NCBI GenBank assembly: GCA_051294375.1
Contig: CM119266.1
Location: 10,069,677 to 10,133,676, forward strand
Source of the DNA: Paraspadella gotoi
Lineage: Eukaryota > Chaetognatha
DNA: 64,000 bases
Direction: 5' to 3'
Shown here: positions 12,641 to 20,790 of the stretch, piece after piece
Layout: each line of letters opens with the position of its first letter
Numbering within the stretch: the stretch's first letter is position 1
The notes under the pieces: generated by a model
The model's database searches: none
What the model was told of the DNA's origin: nothing
What the model saw: only the letters and a program-made list of their open reading frames with translations
Program-made: the position numbers and the translations under genes

Positions 12641-13680
12641 GAGAAACAAAGCTGGACAGCTGCTGGAAGGCCGCTGTACAGTCACTGCAGAGCAGGAACT
12701 CGTTGCAGAAAAAGAAAAAAAATATATATATATATATATAATTTAAAGAAATAAAAGAAAGGCAAAAATATGTTACAATTGTTTACAATTGGAAATTTTT
12801 CCAATTTTTTCCAATCGCAGCTTGTAAAAGATTTTATTTTTATTTGTATTAAAATTAAGATATAGCTTCTCATTAAAAAGTTCCTTTGAGTTCCCATTTT
12901 TATTATAGATTTGATATCTTCAATATTATATACTGCAATATGTAAATTAGATTAAAGCATTTCTATATACTAATTTTGATACTATAATGAGTACTATAAT
13001 CTTATTTTCATATTGCAGTAAATCAAAATGAAGTGGAAATTCAAACAAAAAATACTTAAATCCAAATGTAATAAGAAAATATCAGAGCTATTTCAAGATG
13101 AGAAGCCATATCTAAATTTTTAACTTACTATGATCACACACTTTTATAAAACTTCATCGTAATTAATAATAATTTTTATTTAAAAAAAAACTATAAAAGC
13201 GTAGTAGTTTTTATACAAAAAAGCGTGACGCCGACGACCACGACGACGACGACGTCACAAAGAAGCTGACCCGAATCAATATCGAGCCTGAACCGGCTTC
13301 GCCGGTCATGGCTCGATAAAAATCCGAAATTTAAAAAAACGGTAAACAAGATTCCGAAATCTTTTTGTTTACTCGATTTTTTAAGAGATTTAAACTCAGC
13401 GAAATTGCTCACGACTCCGATAAAATCCTGTCAGAGCAGCTGAGATAATTGTTGAGTCAACAAACAGGTTTTTTGAAAAAAAAGAAAATTGGAATCTTCG
13501 ACTTTTTATCTTAATGATATTTCAAGGGGCGTTTTTTACAGAATCCTTGCATTGTTTAACTTGAAAAAAACTTTTTTTAAAAGAAAAACCGGCATTTACT
13601 AAAAATACTAAAATTTTAAGGACTGCAATGACAATTTTTTTTTTCTGTAATCTTTCCTCGACGCAGTAATTATCTTAGTA
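9557..13680. other. Gene-free region with assembly gaps
   Basis: Contains gaps at 9786-10036, 10367-10622, 11192-11373, 11671-11773 and 12004-12013 (10 N), CT/GA runs at 10230-10275, 11164-11191 and 12597-12645, an (AT)n run near 12722 and a short CGA cluster at 13228-13257. Between gaps are short GC-balanced pieces (10623-10790, 11374-11560) with no convincing frame. From 11800 onward the DNA turns strongly AT-rich, leading into the kinase/KEN locus. Confidence 0.5.
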
Positions 13681-13769
13681 ATTTACTAATAAGTGTCATT
13701 GTCATTGACCGAATTTGACATAACCCGAAGATGCCGCGAGAACAGTTCTACACTGATGGTCGAAAACAG

Positions 13770-14252
13770 AACATTTTCGTTGGATGATTGCGGTTGAAGC
13801 AATTGACCGTCATGGTTATGGAATTGATCAAATTCACTCTGGCCGCTAAACAAAAAAAAACCTCTACGACGACATTGCAATGTTGGAGGAATGGTCTTAC
13901 CGCAATTATGAAAAGTTTTTAAAGTTGAAGAATTTAATGAGGGTTGAAAAAAACATTTTGCACAAAGGGAGACAAATTCCGAATCTTGAGAAAGCCGATA
14001 TTTTCTTTTTGAGCTTTGTTTCAAGATTCATATTGAGCCAAAAAAAACAACAACTTGTCGCCAAAATTCAGCGGAAGAGTAACAATGAAAACCATTCTAC
14101 CAAAATCGAAATCGGTGCTAAGGAACTCGAAGTAAATTTGTCAGACATCCACAAAATCGTTTCAAAGTTATTTGACGATCCGAAACAAAAAGAAAAATGG
14201 TGGAGTTATTTTCAAAGACTCAAAGAGGAGCCTTTGGACGAAACGGAAGGAG
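13770..14252 (+). pseudogene. HEPN-like exon, copy A (one in-frame stop)
   Basis: Reading frame from an Arg-Trp pair at 13778 through ATG 13880 to a splice-donor-like GGTAAG at 14252/14253, about 160 codons. It aligns by eye with copy B at 15673-16363. Both have an RW near the start, then a W-x4-NY block (EEWSYRNYEKF in A, ERWCIDNYDEL in B), then K-G/N-R/K-x2-P-x-LE-x2-D-x2-FL-x2-V, and a similar C-terminal helix. Near the end, copy A has R-KSNNEN-H, an Rx6H motif within the Rx4-6H range typical of HEPN ribonuclease domains, followed by the ...EL...I..I... helix seen in DZIP3-type HEPN modules. The frame carries TAA at 13847-13849 beside an A9 run, so a one-base or two-base error could be responsible. 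The HEPN assignment is my inference from the motif and layout, not a database match. It may be an exon of the downstream kinase-KEN gene or of a separate tandem paralogue. Confidence 0.5.
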
Positions 14253-14299
14253 GTAAGAAATTCTCTAATACTTTAATTAATTTATATATACTAAAGTGA

Positions 14300-14600
14300 C
14301 CTAGAGTACCGTTCTGACGGAATGGATACACTTGATAAAGGATAGCCCTTTGTTGTTAGTAATCCGGATCCGGCGACAGGCTTGCAACTGGCGATTCAAC
14401 CGGCCCGTCACTCTTTGGCAATGGACAGAATTGTTCGAAAATGAAGCGTTAGCCCAATGCCATATTTTATCACTTATCCAACGGGTAGTAGATATTGTGT
14501 TACCCCAACAATTGCGCGTCAAAATTATAACTACCCTAGGCTCAAGTTTAATATCCTGAGCCAAATCCAATGATACAAAATAAACCACTGGCATACTTCA
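14300..14600. other. Unrecognised higher-GC insert between the HEPN-like exons
   Basis: About 300 bases of more GC-balanced sequence within AT-rich DNA. It holds overlapping open frames on both strands (+ 14332-14559, - 14301-14594). The + frame reads through a Trp-rich segment (LWQWTELFENEAL). I do not recognise it. It could be a transposon fragment inside an intron. Confidence 0.3.
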
Positions 14601-14814
14601 CTGTATTGAGACAGACTCAATTAGATTTTTTTAATTGATAGATAAATTTTAAACATTTTTTATGCATAAATTTCATTTTAATTTATAATCATTAAAAACT
14701 TTAAATTTATTTTCCAACAAAGGTGGTTTAATCGCCATGTTGTCGGCAAATCGCACTATAAACCTTTTTTGGTGCATAGGAGGGTGACACTCCAGCTTTT
14801 ATTGAAATAATTCT

Positions 14815-14975
14815 AGCAAGCTGACAACCATGACCAAGAATCCTTGTCTGTGCCAAAAAGATTATTGGCAAGATGACGAGTTGTTCCAACTGCCTATCAT
14901 TAGCCTGTCCTCCCTGGAAAAACAGAAAAAGCAGGAGTTGGCTTTTGTAAAACTATTGTCAATTTTAAAGAATAG
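14815..14975 (+). CDS. Candidate coding exon, unknown domain
   Basis: Open frame from an acceptor-like TTCTAG (ending 14816) with ATG at 14830, ending at a possible donor AG|GTAGTT at 14975/14976. If not spliced there, TAG follows at 14977-14979. The 49 codons after the ATG encode a mixed, non-low-complexity peptide with a Cys pair (PCLCQKDYWQDDELFQ) and a Lys-rich helix. It lies between the two HEPN-like exons on the same strand, so it may belong to the same transcript. The domain is not recognised. An open frame on the opposite strand (14862-15089) looks like its shadow. Confidence 0.3.
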
Positions 14976-15051
14976 GTAGTTAACGCAAGAAAAAGTGACT
15001 AGTGAGACATAGCATCTCCTGATTAAAAGTTTTTTAATGTAATTTTTACAG

Positions 15052-15105
15052 AAAAAACAGCTCCAGAAGTGGGTATAATCCTTAGCCATCCTGAGGTTCC
15101 AATCT
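15052..15105 (+). CDS. Candidate short exon
   Basis: A pyrimidine-rich stretch ending TTTTTACAG precedes it and GTAACA follows. The frame reads TAPEVGIILSHPEVPIC and looks protein-like. The phase does not join cleanly with the candidate exon at 14815-14975, so the splice structure is unresolved. Product unknown. Confidence 0.2.
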
Positions 15106-15362
15106 GTAACATATTAATATTTTATTATGGTAATTCCAATTCAAATAAAAGCAGAAACCAAAGTTTTTATCAATATTTGATTTTTGTAATGACGAATAAA
15201 CAGAGCTGCTTTTGGACAAGGTTTTTTGCTCCATGAAGAATAATTTTTTCTAGCGATGCATAATTTTTTTTACCTTTTTGGAAACCATTTTGAGAAAGTT
15301 TTAATTATTGAATTTAATTATTTATTTCTAGGCTGACTTAATAAGAATTTGTAATTCAATCT

Positions 15363-15467
15363 CGTCTGCCCGTTAAAGTAAAGTTTCTACGGGTTTTTTG
15401 ATATTATTGATACTAATAAAATAATAATTATCCAAAGACTCTTGTCGTACTCTTTAAACGGGCGACG
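15363..15467. mobile_element. Short foldback / MITE-like element
   Basis: Imperfect inverted repeats of about 18-20 bases: CGTCTGCCCGTTAAAGTA at 15363-15380 pairs with TACTCTTTAAACGGGCGACG at 15448-15467. The loop is about 67 bases, AT-rich and non-coding. It lies between the two HEPN-like exons. No target-site duplication is obvious. Confidence 0.5.
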
Positions 15468-15672
15468 TCTAGAACGCGCGACACCTTGAGGCATGAAAAT
15501 AACATATATTTTCTGCAAATATTTTTAAGCAATGTTTTGGACTTTTTAAAAACGTCAATGATTTTTATATCAAATAGTATCATAAATTTTATTTATTGGC
15601 ATATAGTGTAATGTGTAATTAATTGTTATTTTGCATCATTTAATTTGGCTCACGGGGTATTATATTTTTTGA

Positions 15673-16363
15673 CCATACAAATTTTGTTTCCTTGAAGGAT
15701 TTTTTACTCTGAACCAATACCGTTGGTTTCGCATTAATGTTGCGATTCAAGATGGTGGAAGAAAAATGCTTCAGCAACTGGTACAGATAGATCTACAGAA
15801 AAAATATAAATTGAGCTTTGATAACAAACTATGGGAGAGGTGGTGTATTGACAACTATGATGAATTAAAAAAATGTCGGTTTTATTTGTCTCAAACAAAG
15901 GTCTCTATAAATGGAAAAGCTGTACCACGTTTAGAATTTATAGATGTCTCTTTTTTACACGGTGTTATTCTCTTAATAAACCCCAAACGAAAGGAGGTCA
16001 TGTGGCGCTTGACAGACTTAAGAATCAAAACCGTTAATCTTGAGTATGATCTCGACGAATCTAAATTCAATTCACTTTTCGACGATTTATTTAAAATCTG
16101 CANNNNNNNNNNNNNNNNNNNNNNNNNNNNNNNNNNNNNNNNNNNNNNNNNNNNNNNNNNNNNNNNNNNNNNNNNNNNNNNNNNNNNNNNNNNNNNNNNN
16201 NNNNNNNNNNNNNNNNNNNNNNNNNNNNNNNNNNNNNNNNNNNNNNNNNNNNNNNNNNNNNNNNNNNNNNNNNNNNNNNNNNNNNNNNNNNNNNNNNNNN
16301 NNNNNNNNNNNNNNNTGGAGTACATTAAGATTCAACAGATTGACGGAGATCAACTGAACCCAA
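15673..16363 (+). CDS. HEPN-like exon, copy B (interrupted by an assembly gap)
   Basis: Open frame from just after TGA at 15670-15672, with the first ATG at 15766, to the N gap at 16103-16315, then reopening (EYIKIQQIDGDQLNPS) up to a donor-like CCAA|GTAAGT at 16363/16364. It aligns with copy A: LNQYRWFRINVAIQDGGRK at the start resembles the G-rich entry helix of DZIP3-type HEPN modules, then WERWCIDNYDEL, then NGKAVPRLEFIDVSFLHG. The segment that carries Rx6H in copy A reads RIKTVNLEY here, with no His, so a nuclease function looks lost in this copy. Both copies end at a GTAAG donor after a similar peptide, consistent with exon or gene duplication. The gap hides about 70 codons if the frame is continuous. 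Likely a 5' exon of the kinase-KEN gene, by inference from strand and position. Confidence 0.5.
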
Positions 16364-16401
16364 GTAAGTTAAAAAAATGTTTGGAATTTGATGATAAATA
16401 A

Positions 16402-16512
16402 GCCATAGCGTTTCAGGCTAACTTACTCTACAAATTGAGCTTTTTTAGTATTTTCTGAACTTACCATGCTTCATTGCTTGTGTAATTGTATTAGCCTGAA
16501 ACCGCAAATGGC
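16402..16512. mobile_element. Short foldback / MITE-like element
   Basis: Inverted ends: GCCATAGCGTTTCAGGCTAA at 16402-16421 against TTAGCCTGAAACCGCAAATG plus GC at 16491-16512. The word TAACTTACT occurs both just inside the left end (near 16419) and just outside the right end (near 16518). No coding capacity. It sits in the presumed intron between HEPN-like copy B and the kinase domain. Confidence 0.5.
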
Positions 16513-16732
16513 AGAAGTTAACTTACTGAGGGTATGTAGCTCATAAAACAAGTACATGTGCAACGCATCCTGGCATTCCTGGGCCACAAATTAATACATA
16601 TTTAATATTTTTATTGCTTTTTGCCTTCAATGACATTACACTTACTTTCTTATCAGGTTCCCTTACAACATCTACAGGACAACGCTTTACTATTGATTTC
16701 AAAACACTTCTTTAGATAAAACACACCTAACA

Positions 16733-17664
16733 ATCCCGTAGTTTTTGAGGGCAAAATGCTGACAAAGTGACAGTAGCTATAAAGTCAATACAACTGACTG
16801 ATACAAGGAAACATTTACAATTCAGCGAACAGTGTGAGAATAATTCGTAAGTTTGACAGACATCAAAATCTGATTTCATTTCTTTGGTGATGCAAAGGAC
16901 GAATGCCAGGGCAGACCGACAGTTGGATATCTTTTAATGGAGAAATGCGAAGCTACTTTGAGAGACGGTCGTCAATGGTTTTGAGCTACCCGGACAACTG
17001 ATTTAAAAAGAAAGGCAGTAACTGGAACTGGCAAAAATCTTTTGACTGGTTTAGCAGTACTTGCACACGGGTATAAGACCTATTGTTCACAGAGATATTA
17101 AACCGGATAACTGTTTTATAAAGATAGACGCAAGAAATAATACAATCACAGGAAAACTCGGTGACTTTGGGGTCAGTAAAGAAATGAGTAGTTGTCAATA
17201 TGAAACAACTGCCATCCATGGACATGAATATTATAGATCTCCAGAGCTTTTGCAGTTTCATTTGGAGTCAAAGTAAAATTAACACCAGAAGAACATCATT
17301 TTTCGGATGTTTTTGCACTGGGTGGTACTCTGGGAGAGTTGTTTACAGGAAAACATCCATTTTTAGGAACAAGCGAGTATACCTTTAATATTCAGAATAA
17401 TATTAGTGATGGAAAATTTAATTTTCTACCTTTTTTGAATATCCCGTATGAAGCTAAAATAGGAATGTGCAATCTCATACTGGCCATGACCTATTTTACA
17501 GCGACTAAAAGACCCACCGCAAGTAAATGCATGGAGCATCTGATATTTCAGAATCCTACACACAAAATACAGAAAGAGCGAATAGAGATCAATCAGTTAC
17601 TGAATGATAAAAAGGACCAAGAAGAAAAGCAAATATCATTCAACAGTATAATGAAAACTCAGAA
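16733..17664 (+). pseudogene. Protein-kinase domain of an IRE1/RNase L-like protein (frame-broken)
   Basis: Kinase landmarks appear in order on the + strand but in shifting frames: VVFEGKM (near 16740), VAIK (16773-16784), a helix-C-like segment, RHQNLISF (near 16870), the hinge-like LLMEKCEATL (near 16938), GLAVLAHG (near 17050), the catalytic HRDIKPDN (17088-17111), DFG (17163-17171), the EYYRSPE activation-segment end, FALGGTLGELFTGKHPF (near 17315), and the C-terminal RPTASKCMEHLIF. Frame changes are needed near 16757, 16845, 16888, 17075, 17268 and 17655, and a TGA lies near 16982. None sits at a plausible GT-AG intron. The HRDIKPDN-DFG set predicts a nucleotide-binding kinase. In IRE1 and RNase L this domain drives dimerisation of the attached KEN domain. 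Either this is a pseudogene or the sequence has uncorrected indels, as elsewhere in the window. The ORF directly downstream completes the protein. Confidence 0.8.
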
Positions 17665-18600
17665 TTGATCTTGGGATGTAACGGAAACTGGCTGAAAAGT
17701 TTCTCACCACAATTTCATCCTTACTTGACTGGAGAGCGAGGTAAACTAAGCAAATATGATATCGCCCAAGCTTCTGAGCTTCGGCGTTGTTTGAGAAACA
17801 TCTTCACACATGCGGTTAGTCACTCTGACATTGAGGAAGTAGTGGGAATAACTCAACCGAGACAAGAGACATCCATAGGTACTTTAACAAAATATACCCT
17901 TGGTTGGATTGCCACGACTTGTGGTTCATCAAGTTTCTATGTGACAAACTTGATATTTTTGGGGAGAAAAATTTTTCAATACGAGTTAGAGAACAGATGC
18001 ATCAAGGAATTTGAAGAAAAAAAGGCCATTCTTCCTTTGCAAAAAAATAATGAAATTTTTATTGAGGGAACCGAAAAAATTGTAATTAAGCAAGAAAAAG
18101 TGTTCGCTTTAATTTCTGTCGGGACCATCAAAAAACTACTTCGTTCAAAGAAAAAAAGCAACTTTCTGATTTCCAACTCCTTGGGAGACACGTTATCTGA
18201 CGAAGACTGCGTTCTCGATGGATCGACGCTGCGGGCAGAAAAAATCAGGGAGCTTAAGATCTCTCTCGTAAGCAGAGAAAGATTCCAGATGCAAGAGATG
18301 GAACTTGAAGCCAACGGTGATTTGATGATCGCCGAGCTCGTCGCTGAAGCCGTAGAACAATTGCCACGTGACTTCAAGAAAAAGATCAAATTCATGAGGT
18401 TGCGAAGTTCGAACGATAAGTTGCTGGATCCTAAGAAGACCCTGGAGGAGCAAGCCGTCTTCAGCGGATGCAAGTTGGTAGCCGAGTTCATTGACGATAT
18501 CGACTCGTTCTGGTTACCGATTGGAGGAGAAGATGAAGAGGAGAACAAATCAGAGGGAAGCGATGAAGATGTGATCGAATGGGGCGGTTTGTTTGAGTAG
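17665..18600 (+). CDS. KEN ribonuclease domain plus tandem ubiquitin-like domains (3' end of kinase-KEN gene)
   Basis: A clean 311-codon frame; TTG at 17665 is only where the track opens, and the real protein continues from the kinase part upstream. Residues about 5-85 are a KEN domain, the HEPN-superfamily RNase of IRE1 and RNase L: Tyr (17755), Arg (17794), Asn (17797) and His (17809) have the same spacing as human IRE1 Y892, R905, N906 and H910, and RNIFTH fits the Rx4H motif. A linker follows. About residues 135-185 look like a beta-grasp ubiquitin-like domain (TIKKLL...SLGDTLSDEDCVLDGSTL), and about 195-270 like a second one (MELEANGDLMIAELVAEAV...KLLDPKKTLEEQAVFSGCKL). The tail is acidic and ends EWGGLFE before TAG. 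Third-position GC rises clearly from about 18180 onward. Expected role: RNA cleavage triggered by kinase-mediated dimerisation, with the Ubl part giving a possible link to ubiquitin or proteasome partners. The Ubl call is by pattern, not database match. Confidence 0.75.
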   Translation: MILGCNGNWLKSFSPQFHPYLTGERGKLSKYDIAQASELRRCLRNIFTHAVSHSDIEEVVGITQPRQETSIGTLTKYTLGWIATTCGSSSFYVTNLIFLGRKIFQYELENRCIKEFEEKKAILPLQKNNEIFIEGTEKIVIKQEKVFALISVGTIKKLLRSKKKSNFLISNSLGDTLSDEDCVLDGSTLRAEKIRELKISLVSRERFQMQEMELEANGDLMIAELVAEAVEQLPRDFKKKIKFMRLRSSNDKLLDPKKTLEEQAVFSGCKLVAEFIDDIDSFWLPIGGEDEEENKSEGSDEDVIEWGGLFE

Positions 18601-18652
18601 TTGTTGACGCTGCATTGAAAAAATTTGTGTGTGACTATATCTGTATCTAATC

Positions 18653-18658
18653 ATTAAA
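18653..18658 (+). promoter_or_regulatory. Polyadenylation signal ATTAAA
   Basis: Common variant hexamer ATTAAA 53 bases after the stop codon of the KEN/Ubl frame, followed by T-rich and GT-containing sequence (GGTATGTCTTTATTG). Consistent with the 3' end of that gene. Confidence 0.5.
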
Positions 18659-18778
18659 TTTTTTGAAATTTAAATAGGTATGTCTTTATTGTTTATATCT
18701 ATTATGTAGTATTCAAAAAGATTCAATCTTAAAGTTAAACTTTTTGAGCGGAAAACTAAAAAAATAAGATCGGTTCAG

Positions 18779-18783
<5 letters not shown>

Positions 18784-18833
<50 letters not shown>

Positions 18834-18834
18834 A

Positions 18835-18870
<36 letters not shown>
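18784..18870. repeat. (GA)n microsatellite
   Basis: Nearly pure GA run marking the 3' border of the AT-rich kinase/KEN island. Confidence 0.95.
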
Positions 18871-18872
<2 letters not shown>

Positions 18873-19310
18873 GAGATTTCCTCGGGTTTGTTTATGTTTT
18901 AGGGTCATCGCTTGGATGGGAAAAAAAACGGCCGCCATATTTTTTTGTTCTCTCTCGAGATGGAGGACGCGCGAGGATGGAATAAACAAAGGGCCTGGTC
19001 CGTCAGGCGGGATGGATGGTCAAGATGCCAGGCGAGAGACGTGGATCGTTACGGGGGTTAAAAACGTCTGTCTTATGTGGAAAGGGTTAGAAGCAACTCC
19101 CATGATGGGTGCGTCCTTATGGGGGGTCATTATGTCAGAAACGACGTCTCTCATACTGTGTCAATATGCATTTTTTATCGAGATCAATAGAGTTAAAAAT
19201 AAAAATTAAACATCTGTCACTCGCAATAAATGTTAGGCAATATTTATAATTTTTTTACCAAAAATTTTTTCTGTTACATTGGACATTAGACAATATCAGC
19301 CTATTTATAA
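18871..19310. other. Gene-free mixed-composition stretch
   Basis: Contains a GCCGCCAT word (YY1-like) near 18930. An open frame at 18916-19209 has no recognisable domain or splice context. I see no supported gene. Confidence 0.3.
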
Positions 19311-19313
19311 ATA

Positions 19314-19369
19314 AATGAATGAATGAATGAATGAATGAATGAATGAATGAATGAATGAATGAATGAATC
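19314..19369. repeat. (AATG)n microsatellite
   Basis: Pure tetranucleotide run of about 14 units. Confidence 0.95.
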
Positions 19370-19544
19370 ATTTTTATAATGGTTTTTATCCATTTTTAAA
19401 CACGTCAAGGACATAAAAAATTATACAAAAACCCTGCCACTCTTTATGCCACTCACAATGCCACTCTTGATTGCCTTTCATAATGCACTCACCAGACTCC
19501 GACCTTGATGCCGAAAGAAGATGAAAGCCGAGCGTCTTCGTATC

Positions 19545-19682
19545 TCGGCCGAGGTCAAAGATCATAATCCCTAGGGTCAAACATCTGAGTCAAAAACTCG
19601 GAAGGTCAAGCTCAAGTCACGAGACGAGGTCACTAAAAAAAAAGGTCATATAAGCGGAGGTCGAGATGTCACTGACCAGTGA
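19545..19682. promoter_or_regulatory. Cluster of AGGTCA-type nuclear-receptor half-sites
   Basis: AGGTCA or close variants recur at short intervals on the + strand: GAGGTCAAAG, AGGGTCAAAC, GAAGGTCAAG, GAGGTCACTA, AAGGTCATAT, AGGTCGAGA. Such hexamers are the core half-site of nuclear receptors. Whether they act in cis cannot be told. They could also be a degenerate short tandem repeat of GGTCA. Confidence 0.3.
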
Positions 19683-19999
19683 ATATAACCGTCGCCGTCA
19701 CAATGTCACTCTCACGTGAAAATTGGAAAGCGACTAGAAAATCTGCGATTGTCACGAGAAGACTCTTTGAGCGTAACCCGGATGCGGTTTTCTGGCTCGG
19801 GGGCGAGAATGAACATCCGGAGGTTTGGCTCGGGGGGGGGGAAATGGGTTCTGGAGAAACGTAATGAGGGTGGCATTCATTGGACAAGAAGCCAACGAAG
19901 AAAAGTAGCAAAATAGCAAAAGAACAAAACAAATAGAATAAAGCAAAAGAGAAGGAGGAATAGCGCTTTGTGATCATCTGGTGGCTAAACACCAAAAAA

Positions 20000-20137
20000 T
20001 GTTGGCAAAGGTTGCAAAAGTGCAAAAAATGGTAAAAACGCTAAAAGGGCAAAAGTGGAAAAATGTCACAGGTGGCTAAAAGGCACAAGTGGCAAAAGGG
20101 CACGGTGGAAAAAGAGCACAGGTGGCAAAAGGGCACT
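20000..20137. repeat. Degenerate minisatellite, 16-17 bp GGTGGCAAAAGGGCAC unit
   Basis: Successive variants GTGGCTAAAAGGCACA, AGTGGCAAAAGGGCAC, GGTGGAAAAAGAGCACA and GGTGGCAAAAGGGCAC follow looser GGCAAAAGTGCAAAA units from about 20000. No gene. Confidence 0.75.
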
Positions 20138-20199
20138 GGAGAGAAGAGACGCATAACTAAAGTGGATTTCGCTGACTGAGTGATTTGGTCGTCTGTCAG

Positions 20200-20216
20200 A
20201 GAGAGAGAGGAGAGAG

Positions 20217-20249
<33 letters not shown>

Positions 20250-20405
20250 AGAGACTGAGAGAGGAGAGACGAGAGAGAGGAGAGGAGGAGACCGAGAGAG
20301 GAGCAGGGATACCGCAGAATCAGCCTGCCAGCCATGACAGCAATAAAGATAGAGAAGATATCGGCAGAGACCCGTCGGCTCAAGGTGAATCAGACAGAGA
20401 GAGAC

Positions 20406-20439
<34 letters not shown>

Positions 20440-20490
20440 AGAGGATGAGAGAGATGAGCAGATGAGAGAGAGAGAGAGAGAGAGAGATAA
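20200..20490. repeat. Degraded (GA)n tracts
   Basis: GA-rich with GATA units near 20219-20234 and a more complex break at 20290-20395, then GA again to 20488. The irregular interior may be sequencing noise over a long GA run. Confidence 0.8.
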
Positions 20491-20621
20491 AAATTTTGGC
20501 AAAAAGAAATAACAAAGCTGAAAGTTTAGAGAAAAGACAAAAAGAATAATTATAAGAAAATAAAACGGATTTTTGTGTCTCATTACTGAACTGAATAACG
20601 ACTGAAGAGGGAAAAAGGAAT

Positions 20622-20790
20622 TGGGCTCTATTTTCCAAAAGCCCCATTTTGGTTCTTTAATCTTAAAATTTACTTCCTAACCCTAATCCCTAACCTAATT
20701 CATTAACCTAACCTTATTTTTTTTTTTAATTTTAAAAAAATTAACTTAATTTCGGATGAAATGAAGGCCGTTCTGGGAAAATAGAGCAAG
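20622..20790. mobile_element. Foldback element with telomere-like CCTAA core
   Basis: GCTCTATTTTCC at 20625-20636 is perfectly inverted as GGAAAATAGAGC at 20776-20787, with weaker pairing beyond. The interior holds degenerate CCTAACCCTAATCCCTAACC units (20678-20715), similar to the arthropod telomere unit TTAGG/CCTAA. No gene. This looks like a non-autonomous foldback repeat rather than a true interstitial telomere. Confidence 0.5.

Noticed and set aside
18916-19209. 97-codon + strand ORF after the GA tract
   Set aside because: Mixed composition but no domain, no splice signals and no clear codon bias. Kept only as an unassigned stretch.
20678-20715. True interstitial telomere
   Set aside because: Units are degenerate and mixed (CCTAA, CCCTAA, CCTAAT) and enclosed by a foldback, so a dispersed repeat is a better reading.
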